Shown here in pieces: positions 1-5,977 of a stretch of DNA of 11,367 nucleotides. The position numbers and the translations under genes were made by a program. This DNA comes from SLLW01 sp964388615 (GTDB lineage: Bacteria > Bacteroidota > Rhodothermia > Balneolales > Natronogracilivirgulaceae). How positions within the stretch are numbered: the stretch's first letter is position 1; the number at the start of each line of letters is the position of its first letter. Below the pieces are notes generated by a model. It saw nothing but the letters and a program-made list of their open reading frames with translations. It had not been told where the DNA came from and did no database searches. The stretch spans positions 1 to 11,367 of the forward strand of contig CAYMBG010000089.1 of the NCBI GenBank assembly GCA_964388615.1, written 5' to 3'.

Positions 1-695
1 TCATCAGCAAGTCGATGCCTTTGGTTCGCAGTATTATCGGTAAAATCAAGCGGCCGGATCATCCACTAACCAACCGTGAAGACCTGGAAAGTGCCGGAAT
101 CAGCGGACTGCTCCAGGCTCTCGACAGCTACGACAGTGATAAAAATATCCAATTCAATACGTTTGCCTATTACCGCATACGCGGTAGTGTGATTGACTAC
201 CTCAGAAAGGTGGATCAGATACCCAGAGTACAGCGCAGCAACTACGGACGCGCCATGGAAGTCAGCGATCAGCTGGCTCAGAAACTGGGCCGCACGCCTG
301 AAGATGAAGAGGTCGCCAACAAAATGGAGATGTCCCTGGAAGAGTACCAGACCTTGCTCTCTAATGTACAACAGCGAAATGCGCTGTCGCTGGATTCCCG
401 TTTTGAAAATGACAGTGGCTCTCTGTATGACACCGTCTCTGACCCTGAAAGCGAACAGCCGGATGAAAACTTGAACAAGAACGCGTTAGTGCGTAAACTG
501 CAAGAGCGTATCGGTGAACTGAACGACCGGGACCGGTTGATATTGACCCTCTATTATTTTGAGGACATGACACTCAATGAAATTGCGCTGCTGCTGGAGC
601 GTTCCGAAGCCCGGATCTCACAGATCATCGGAAAACTTTTAATGAAATTAAAAAACGAGTTGATGGTGGAGGATACTCGTGAAATCGATTTCTGA
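1..695 (+). CDS. fliA: Flagellar sigma factor FliA (sigma-28), 5' partial
   Basis: RNA polymerase sigma factor that directs transcription of late flagellar genes after hook completion. The frame is open to the left edge (first full codon at base 3). The Met at base 15 lies inside the conserved PLVR segment that in E. coli FliA starts about 21 residues from the N-terminus, so roughly 15-20 residues lie outside the window. Counting from that Met, region 2 spans about 21-75 (DLESAGISGLLQAL, FNTFAYYRIRGSVIDYLR, IPR), region 3 about 76-125, and region 4 about 165-215, with a helix-turn-helix (LTLYYFEDMTLNEIALLLE, then SEARISQI). No region 1.1 is visible, as expected for FliA. It ends 2 bp before a small gene on the same strand and converges on fliR. 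In many bacteria flhG precedes fliA; that cannot be checked here. Family assignment is secure; FliA rather than another group-3 sigma is supported by the flagellar setting. Confidence 0.95.
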   Translation, partial: ISKSMPLVRSIIGKIKRPDHPLTNREDLESAGISGLLQALDSYDSDKNIQFNTFAYYRIRGSVIDYLRKVDQIPRVQRSNYGRAMEVSDQLAQKLGRTPEDEEVANKMEMSLEEYQTLLSNVQQRNALSLDSRFENDSGSLYDTVSDPESEQPDENLNKNALVRKLQERIGELNDRDRLILTLYYFEDMTLNEIALLLERSEARISQIIGKLLMKLKNELMVEDTREIDF

Positions 696-697
696 CC

Positions 698-982
698 ATG
701 ACTTCTTTATCCCGAATTGCACGCCTTGCGCGGATTCCGGAGATTCGAAAGAAAAAAAGGGAAACGGACCCACGCAAAAAGAAACACTCCGAACACACCG
801 ATCAATTTGATGAAAGCGGTGAAAATCCTCCCGTGTTCCCACTCAAAGAAGATCCTGAGTACAAGAAATTGCCCACCTCACCAAAACCCAGGATCAAAAC
901 ACAACCACGCCCCTCTATTAAATCCACATCCACTTCCGAGTCCGATATAGTGGTAGGAAAGCGACTTGACCTGAAAGTTTGA
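698..982 (+). CDS. Small basic protein of unknown function downstream of fliA
   Basis: I do not recognise this 94-residue protein. The N-terminal 30 residues are strongly basic (RIARLARIPEIRKKKRE, then PRKKKH). The middle is polar and proline-rich (about 40-75), and the end is a short hydrophobic stretch with a charged tail (DIVVGKRLDLKV). There is no signal peptide or membrane segment. The ATG lies 2 bp after the fliA stop with no Shine-Dalgarno sequence near it, so translation probably depends on coupling to fliA. The amphipathic, Arg-rich start could bind membrane, RNA polymerase or nucleic acid, but this is speculation. Small poorly conserved genes behind the flagellar sigma gene are known elsewhere (swrB after sigD in Bacillus), yet no similarity to SwrB is visible. 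The frame reads cleanly over its whole length with codon use like its neighbours. A competing GTG start at 679 in another frame is described separately. Confidence 0.65.
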   Translation: MTSLSRIARLARIPEIRKKKRETDPRKKKHSEHTDQFDESGENPPVFPLKEDPEYKKLPTSPKPRIKTQPRPSIKSTSTSESDIVVGKRLDLKV

Positions 983-1026
983 ATGAGGCGGCGGCTACCT
1001 GCAGGGTGCTGTTGACCCGGTGAAGA
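983..1026. other. Convergent junction between the fliA operon and fliR
   Basis: Forty-four bases separate the stop of the small plus-strand gene from the stop of fliR. The stretch holds the 8-bp palindrome CCTGCAGG (998-1005) and a weak 4-bp stem (GGGT, 7-base loop, ACCC). No T-run follows on either strand, so no intrinsic terminator can be called. Confidence 0.6.
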
Positions 1027-1806
1027 TTATGGTGCGAGAATTTCCACCATCCGGGATAGATAATCGAACATTTTCTGGAACATCATGTCAAAAGCGACCG
1101 GAAGATAGGGGATAACAAGTACCAAAAGAATCAATCCGATTCCGATTTTGGAGGGAAGTGCGATAAAAAATATGTTCGCCTGTGGCATGATGCGAGCAAA
1201 AATCGCAAAGGAAAGGTTCAGCATGAAGAGCACCACTAAAAACGGAGAAGCTATCTGAACCCCTGTTATAAAAAGATAGGTAGCCATTTCAATAAACAAC
1301 GGCGAGGCCATATCAAGGCGGGCGGTGGTCACGGGAATCTGCTCAAAGCTGCTTACCAGGCCGAGGATATAGATTTTATGTCCGCCGATAACCAGGAAAA
1401 ACAGGACGGCCAACAGGTTGAACAAATTACTTACAATAGCACTTTGTTGTTGGGTCATACTGTCTACGATATTGGCAAAACTCAATGCCGTCTGAATACT
1501 GATCAGACGGCCGGCCAGTTCTAATCCGGCAAAAATTATCTGGCCCACCAGGCCCAGGGCAACGCCGGTCAATACTTCCTGAATGATTCCTGTAGCCAAG
1601 AAGACCATGCCTGACTCAGGATCAACCATCACATTTTGCGCGGGAATGACGGGGAAAATCATGAAGCTGGTCATCAGTGCAAAAAAGAGTTTGATCCGGG
1701 TCGGAAATACCGCTGCACTGAAAAAAGGAGCGACCATGATCATGCTGCCCACCCGCACAAAAATGAGAAATGCTGATAATATGTATTCGGCGGAAAGCCA
1801 CTCCAT
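1027..1806 (-). CDS. fliR: Flagellar export gate protein FliR
   Basis: Inner-membrane subunit of the FliPQR export gate of the flagellar type III secretion system. The 259 residues match the usual length and consist mostly of hydrophobic helices (about 8-28, 38-54, 67-97, 125-150, 175-205, 213-240). Family marks are RVGSMIMVAPFFS near the start, the segment AGRLISIQTALSFANIVD (98-115) that corresponds to the periplasm-facing plug loop, and MPQANIFFIALPSKIGIG (207-224). The start ATG at 1806 is bounded by an in-frame stop at 1819-1821, so little choice remains. No clear ribosome binding site is seen. It is the last gene of the minus-strand run, and flhB, its common neighbour, is absent on this side. 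The plug segment departs from the usual QxGLS...DP pattern (Q-T-A-L-S...D-S). Identification is secure. Confidence 0.96.
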   Translation of the reverse strand: MEWLSAEYILSAFLIFVRVGSMIMVAPFFSAAVFPTRIKLFFALMTSFMIFPVIPAQNVMVDPESGMVFLATGIIQEVLTGVALGLVGQIIFAGLELAGRLISIQTALSFANIVDSMTQQQSAIVSNLFNLLAVLFFLVIGGHKIYILGLVSSFEQIPVTTARLDMASPLFIEMATYLFITGVQIASPFLVVLFMLNLSFAIFARIMPQANIFFIALPSKIGIGLILLVLVIPYLPVAFDMMFQKMFDYLSRMVEILAP

Positions 1807-1860
1807 AGCTATGGTTCTTCAACACTTACGTTCCGGTGGTATACTTCATCACGCCCATGG

Positions 1861-2130
1861 CTATTGGGCAATCTGAGGTATGAAATCAAATACCCGCTCC
1901 ACAAAGCCGATGGCATACTGAAGCATAAAACCAAAGAGGAAAAAAAGGATTATCACCACCACCGCCATTTTAGGCACATAACTTAGTGTCATCTCCTGGA
2001 TGGAGGTAGCGGCCTGGAATATGGCGATGGTCAGGCCAATCACCAGCGCTCCTACCAATACAGGACCGGCCAGAACCACTGCCGTGGTAAGAGCCTCCTG
2101 AACCCAGTAAATACCTGTTTCTGTATTCAT
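1861..2130 (-). CDS. fliQ: Flagellar export gate protein FliQ
   Basis: Small two-helix membrane protein of the FliPQR export gate; several copies pack around the FliP/FliR core. Its 89 residues equal the E. coli length. Helices lie at about 14-38 and 55-78, joined by the conserved cytoplasmic loop QAATSIQEMTLSYVPK (39-54), which is the family hallmark. The usual Gly-Pro-Trp-Met near position 66-69 reads Phe-Gly-Phe-Met. It starts 42 bp after fliP and ends 54 bp before fliR. No Shine-Dalgarno is visible before the ATG. The 42-bp spacer contains a run of seven T on the coding strand but no hairpin before it. Identification is secure. Confidence 0.96.
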   Translation of the reverse strand: MNTETGIYWVQEALTTAVVLAGPVLVGALVIGLTIAIFQAATSIQEMTLSYVPKMAVVVIILFFLFGFMLQYAIGFVERVFDFIPQIAQ

Positions 2131-2172
2131 CGATTAATCAGATTTATAGATGTATAAAAAAACTGCCGTTCA

Positions 2173-2862
2173 TCAATCAAAACTGCGAACCATGGACTGC
2201 ACCAGCAGGTACCAGCCGTCGGTCAGCACAAAAACCAGAATCTTAAAAGGCAGGGAAACCAGGACCGGTGGCAGAAATATAATTCCCATCGAAAGCAGGA
2301 TGGAAGCCACCACCAGATCGATCACCATGAAAGGTAAATAGATCATGAAGCCTATCTGAAAAGCGATTCGGAGTTCACTCATGACATAAGATGGTACAAC
2401 CACATACAGTGGTATATCGGCAATACTTCCCGCGGCATCCATCTCCAGCATATCCATAAAAAAGAGCAGATCCTTTTCCCGCGTTTGCCTCACCATAAAT
2501 TCCTTCAAAGGCACGGAAGCCTCGGTAAGCGCCTCGGCTTGCGTCATCTCTTCGTCAATGTAGGGCTGAATAGCCTGTTCATTGACCGCATCGAAAGTAG
2601 GCATCATTATAAAGATGGTCAAAAACAGCGCCAGGCCGATCAACACCTGATTAGGTGGAGATTGCTGAGTTCCCAGGCCCATCCGCAAGAAGAAAAAAAC
2701 CACAATGATACGGGTAAAACTGGTCATCATTGTGATGAAAGCCGGTCCGAAAGACAAGACCGTGATGAGGATCAACGCCTGAATAGCCAGAGAAAAGTCC
2801 TCTGCCTCCCCACCAATGCTGAGATCAATTTGAGGCAGTGCTTGTGCTAATACTGTTATCAT
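2173..2862 (-). CDS. fliP: Flagellar export gate protein FliP
   Basis: Core subunit of the FliPQR export gate, through which rod, hook and filament proteins leave the cytoplasm. The 229 residues contain the family blocks: SFGPAFITMMTSFTRIIVV (37-55), SPPNQVLIGLALFLTIFIM (68-86), the periplasmic part (about 90-150), SELRIAFQIGFMIYLPFMVIDLVV (162-185) and LPPVLVSLPFKILVFVLTDGW (197-217). Two features are unusual. The cleavable signal peptide typical of FliP is reduced to MITVLAQA, and a TAA stop at 2866-2868 rules out a longer start. The methionine triplet of the gate (M209-M211 in Salmonella/E. coli numbering) reads Ile194-Ile195-Phe196. The start overlaps the fliO stop by 4 nt (ATGA), pointing to translational coupling. 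Identification is secure. Confidence 0.97.
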   Translation of the reverse strand: MITVLAQALPQIDLSIGGEAEDFSLAIQALILITVLSFGPAFITMMTSFTRIIVVFFFLRMGLGTQQSPPNQVLIGLALFLTIFIMMPTFDAVNEQAIQPYIDEEMTQAEALTEASVPLKEFMVRQTREKDLLFFMDMLEMDAAGSIADIPLYVVVPSYVMSELRIAFQIGFMIYLPFMVIDLVVASILLSMGIIFLPPVLVSLPFKILVFVLTDGWYLLVQSMVRSFD

Positions 2863-3413
2863 GACTTACCGCTGAACATATCGTAAAAACTCCGGCTTTC
2901 ATGGTCATGACCGGCCGGTATCTCTTCTTTCCATTGGTCCTTCGGGTACCGGTGAAGCAGCGTCACCGAATCAGCACCCACGCCAAGGACCCAGATCTCG
3001 TTGTTTATTTCGATAACTTTAAGCTGCTGACCAGGCCCTATTGCATGTTCCCCGATATCTCTAAAGTATGTTCCTTTGGTGGTGCTGCTACCCAGTTTTT
3101 TGCGTGACCAAAGCCACACTCCGCCAAGCAATATCAGTAATACCACAAAGGTGGTCAGCGCATTAAAGAAGATATTCGAGGAACGATCCTCCTCAACCAC
3201 GACCGTATCCGTGCGCCCCATCATCACTCGAACGCTATCAATCCGTTCCTGCGAAGCCGCCGTGGTATTGGGATCAGGAGCATCGTTTGATTGATAATCC
3301 ATACGGGAAACTACAAAAAGCCACAATACCAACATCACTACTGCCAGGCTGATGACAAATCCAAGAATATTGCGGGGTTTACCGCTGGCCATGTACTGGC
3401 GAACATCAATCAT
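2859..3413 (-). CDS. fliO: FliO, export gate assembly protein
   Basis: FliO helps the FliP ring assemble. This poorly conserved family is recognised here by position between fliN and fliP and by its C-terminal cytoplasmic domain (about 115-155), with GPGQQLKVIEINNEIWVLGV followed by SVTLLHRY, a pattern typical of FliO/FliZ. The protein has 184 residues and two hydrophobic helices (about 16-36 and 82-102) around a polar, acidic segment of some 45 residues that should face the periplasm. E. coli FliO has a single membrane helix, whereas Bacillus FliZ has a signal peptide plus a helix. Here the first helix has no visible signal-peptidase site and looks like an uncleaved anchor. It overlaps fliN and fliP by 4 nt at either end, consistent with tight coupling. 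Confidence 0.88.
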   Translation of the reverse strand: MIDVRQYMASGKPRNILGFVISLAVVMLVLWLFVVSRMDYQSNDAPDPNTTAASQERIDSVRVMMGRTDTVVVEEDRSSNIFFNALTTFVVLLILLGGVWLWSRKKLGSSTTKGTYFRDIGEHAIGPGQQLKVIEINNEIWVLGVGADSVTLLHRYPKDQWKEEIPAGHDHESRSFYDMFSGKS

Positions 3414-4501
3414 TTCAGTCTGGCTATACGGTCTTTGGTGGTGATGAGATTGGTGATGCGAACACCAAAATGCTCATCGATGACAACCACTTCCCCTTGT
3501 GCAATCTTCGAGCCGTTCACCAGAATATCCACCGGTTCACCGGCCAGTTTATCCAGCTCGATAATAGAACCTTTTGCCAGTTGCAGCACCTTACCAAGAG
3601 GCATTTCTATTTGTCCCAGTTGCACGGATACATCCATCTCCACATCCTTAAGCAGTGCCATGCTACGGGAGTGTCCGTTGGTTGAACCGTTGGAAGGTTC
3701 CTCAAAATCATCAAAATCCACTTTCCTGCCGGATATGACCTGGTCATCATCAATGACATCACCGTCGCCCTCCTCGTCCATTTGATCGGTGTCCATACTG
3801 GTGAAGAGCTGCTCCGAGGCGGTTTCATCATCCGACTTGCCGGCATCCATATTCTTGTCGCTTTTATCTTTGGCCTCAGCAGTCGTAGGCTTCTCTGATT
3901 TCTTGCCTTCCGTATCCTTTTTGCTGCTATCATCACCGGCCTGATCCGACTGCGAGTCATCTGAAGCATTTTCTTCGGACTCCTGCTCGGCGGCCTGGTC
4001 TTCGGGATTGCCCAGCAAAACTTCTGCCCGCACGCTGTCATCTGCCAGTCCGTCGACATCCAATTTGGCGTAGAAATACTCGCCTTTTCTGAACTTCTTC
4101 TCGAACTGCTTGAATGTCAGGACTTCAATATCTCCGATAGTAAAACGAACGCTATTACGACGCAGTGATTTAGTAAGCGTCACAGACAGCTCGGAAGAGA
4201 ACTTGGTCAGCAGATCCCGGGTAATTTCATTGTTTTCCTTCTCCTCCACCCCGATCATGATACTTGAAAGCAAGCCGAACCACTCCTTGTCAAGAATCAT
4301 AATGACCGAGCAGTTGCTCGTTTGATCCTTTGCAAAAACGAAAATATCGTTTTTATTCAGGGTTTCGGACAAATTATTGGTATCGAAAGATTCCGCTGAT
4401 GTAACGGTGATCTTGGCCTCCTCCTGAAGAACAGAGGTAAGATACTTCTCAACATCCGGCAGATTCTTTTCGAGTTCGGTTTTCCAGTTTTCTACGATCA
4501 T
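3410..4501 (-). CDS. fliN: Flagellar switch protein FliN, long FliY-like form
   Basis: C-ring component of the rotor switch. The last 83 residues (about 281-363) are a complete FliN/SpoA domain: LLKDVEMDVSVQLGQIEM, then GSIIELDKLAGEPVDILVNG and GEVVVIDEHFGVRITNLI. E. coli FliN has 137 residues; this protein has 363, close to Bacillus FliY. Residues 1-165 form an extra globular-looking domain of mixed helix and strand character. Residues about 166-275 are a disordered linker extremely rich in Asp, Glu, Ser and Lys. FliY proteins carry a CheC-type phosphatase domain with a Glu-x-x-Asn catalytic pair. Here the best candidate helix (KFSSELSVTLTKSL, 100-113) lacks the Asn, so the domain is either a degenerate CheC/FliM-like fold or something unrelated. 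The EIDALL-type CheY-docking motif of FliY is also missing. It overlaps fliM and fliO by 4 nt each. The C-terminal assignment is secure; the N-terminal domain is unassigned. Confidence 0.93.
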   Translation of the reverse strand: MIVENWKTELEKNLPDVEKYLTSVLQEEAKITVTSAESFDTNNLSETLNKNDIFVFAKDQTSNCSVIMILDKEWFGLLSSIMIGVEEKENNEITRDLLTKFSSELSVTLTKSLRRNSVRFTIGDIEVLTFKQFEKKFRKGEYFYAKLDVDGLADDSVRAEVLLGNPEDQAAEQESEENASDDSQSDQAGDDSSKKDTEGKKSEKPTTAEAKDKSDKNMDAGKSDDETASEQLFTSMDTDQMDEEGDGDVIDDDQVISGRKVDFDDFEEPSNGSTNGHSRSMALLKDVEMDVSVQLGQIEMPLGKVLQLAKGSIIELDKLAGEPVDILVNGSKIAQGEVVVIDEHFGVRITNLITTKDRIARLK

Positions 4502-5433
4502 AGCAATTCTTGTTCGTTAATTTCTTCAAGTATTTCAAAAATCTTCACCGCTTTTCGGTTGCCCAGGGTACCGGGGTAGGCCGACATTTTCTTCACGCCA
4601 TTCACTCTTACTTCAAGAGGATCGTCTGTCCTTTGGTTCAGCGTGATGGCGTCGCCCTCTTCGAGATTAATCAGTTCGTTTACGGTCAGCCTGGTGGTAC
4701 CCAACAAAGGTTGCAGGTTCACGTTCACCTTTGTGAGTGTCTGTTCATAGGCCTTCATCTGCTCGTCACTGAGCCGAAACTGTTTACTATGGTTGTTGAT
4801 GCTCAACACCGAATCGTTCAACGAATCCTTCAGTAAGCTATAAGGATAAGAGACCTTCATCTCCACTTCCCCATCATGCAATCCAACTCGAAAAACAGCA
4901 ACAATTGCAGGGTCTGCACTAACCATATGCACATTTTCCGGTTTGCTTTCATAGGTCATGGTTTTCATGCTGAAAGACATGATAGGATCCCAGGCATCGA
5001 TTATTTCCCTGGACACATGTCTCATGACGCGTGACATGATTTTCTCCTCAATGGTGGTCAGCATGCGATGTTCGACAATGCCGGAGCCCCTTCCACCACT
5101 TTGTCTCTCAACCAGCTGAATACAAAAACCCGGTGGCAACACCATTACGATATCTCCGCCAAGTTCCTCTAACGTCAGCACGTAAAGTGCACTGGGGCTC
5201 TTGATATGGCGAACAAACTCACTGGTTGCAAGCTGGTCAATCTGCAACAATCGCACATCCACTTTTTGCCGCAACCCCGTACTGAATACCCGGCTCAGGT
5301 TACGGGCAAACACCTCATGCAAGGTCCGCAACGTACGCATGATCTCCTTGCTGAATAGCTTGGGATGCTTGAAGTCATACGCTTCTACATGTTTTTTCCG
5401 CCGGGTCTTCGGTTTTGGATGCTTGGAATCCAT
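4498..5433 (-). CDS. fliM: Flagellar motor switch protein FliM, lacking the CheY-docking N-terminus
   Basis: C-ring protein that links FliG to FliN and normally receives phospho-CheY. The usual middle domain begins at once (YDFKHPKLFSKEIMRTLRTLHEVFARNLS), followed by the GGRGSG loop that corresponds to the FliG-contacting GGxG motif. A C-terminal SpoA domain follows (about residues 235-305: VNVNLQPLLGTTRLTVNEL, LEVRVNGVKKMSAYPG). The start is taken as ATG at 5433 (311 residues). A TTG at 5442 would add three residues. An in-frame TGA at 5443-5445 excludes anything longer. Other FliM proteins carry about 30-40 residues before this point, including an EIDALL-like CheY-binding motif, and that part is absent. 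No clear Shine-Dalgarno is seen. It follows fliL by 18-27 nt and overlaps fliN by 4 nt. Confidence 0.95.
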   Translation of the reverse strand: MDSKHPKPKTRRKKHVEAYDFKHPKLFSKEIMRTLRTLHEVFARNLSRVFSTGLRQKVDVRLLQIDQLATSEFVRHIKSPSALYVLTLEELGGDIVMVLPPGFCIQLVERQSGGRGSGIVEHRMLTTIEEKIMSRVMRHVSREIIDAWDPIMSFSMKTMTYESKPENVHMVSADPAIVAVFRVGLHDGEVEMKVSYPYSLLKDSLNDSVLSINNHSKQFRLSDEQMKAYEQTLTKVNVNLQPLLGTTRLTVNELINLEEGDAITLNQRTDDPLEVRVNGVKKMSAYPGTLGNRKAVKIFEILEEINEQELL

Positions 5434-5460
5434 ATATAACAATCAATCGGTTTGCGCATA

Positions 5461-5964
5461 TTATTGCATTACATACTTGGTGAAATACAAATTGCGTACC
5501 GAACGTACCCCGATAGCCTGATTTACCTCACTTGCCAGCTCTTTTCTCAGGTTTTGTCGCCCTTCAAATTGTTGTAACTCCCGAATCGTTTTGGAAGTAA
5601 GCACTTCATTAAACCGGTCCTTGATTTTCATGAGGTTTTCATCAACCAGCAGTTCATGGTCCTGATGGGACAATTCAATACCTATTTCCACCACAAGAAA
5701 GCGTTGTGCATTGCCTCCGGACGGATTTGCGATAATCTCATCCATCATATAAGTAGTGGAATAATCCGGCATAGAACCAAAAATAAGGATATAGATATCC
5801 TTGTAGTGCTCGTCCATCAAAACGAAAGCACCTACAGCCTGACTCAGAATCAACAATATCAAAAGGAAATATTTTCCCTTAGGCAGAAATTTTGATCTCT
5901 GAATCTCCTGGTCCACCGCGGCGGACCCAGGCCCATCGGTTCTATCTTCACTGAAAGCTGGCAT
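5461..5964 (-). CDS. fliL: Flagellar basal body-associated protein FliL
   Basis: Single-pass inner-membrane protein that surrounds the stator and supports torque generation. The protein has 167 residues: a polar cytoplasmic N-terminus (1-29), one membrane helix (about 31-51, KYFLLILLILSQAVGAFVLM), and a periplasmic domain with the family pattern RFLVVEIGIEL, then a conserved C-terminal end (SVRNLYFTKYVMQ) matching the usual VYFTEFVVQ type. It lies between motB (13-bp gap) and fliM, the common position. No ribosome binding site is visible. FliL sequences are weakly conserved, so the call rests on topology, the C-terminal pattern and context together. Confidence 0.93.
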   Translation of the reverse strand: MPAFSEDRTDGPGSAAVDQEIQRSKFLPKGKYFLLILLILSQAVGAFVLMDEHYKDIYILIFGSMPDYSTTYMMDEIIANPSGGNAQRFLVVEIGIELSHQDHELLVDENLMKIKDRFNEVLTSKTIRELQQFEGRQNLRKELASEVNQAIGVRSVRNLYFTKYVMQ

Positions 5965-5977
5965 ATCTATTTATCGG

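Noticed and set aside
983..1026. Possible bidirectional terminator between fliA operon and fliR
   Set aside because: Only a 4-bp stem and an 8-bp palindrome, and no T-run on either strand.
1803..1814. 12-bp palindrome CCATAGCTATGG over the fliR start codon
   Set aside because: No loop, partner or repeat elsewhere in the window; short palindromes of this kind occur by chance.
2156..2175. T7 run after fliP on the coding strand, possible terminator
   Set aside because: No stable hairpin directly before it, and fliQ/fliR follow in the same direction.
2485..2850. 121-codon open frame on the plus strand opposite fliP
   Set aside because: Shadow of fliP; His/Arg/Gln-rich translation without recognisable features.
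3291..3785. 164-codon open frame on the plus strand opposite fliN/fliO
   Set aside because: Ser/Thr-rich translation that mirrors the acidic FliN linker on the other strand; not an independent gene.
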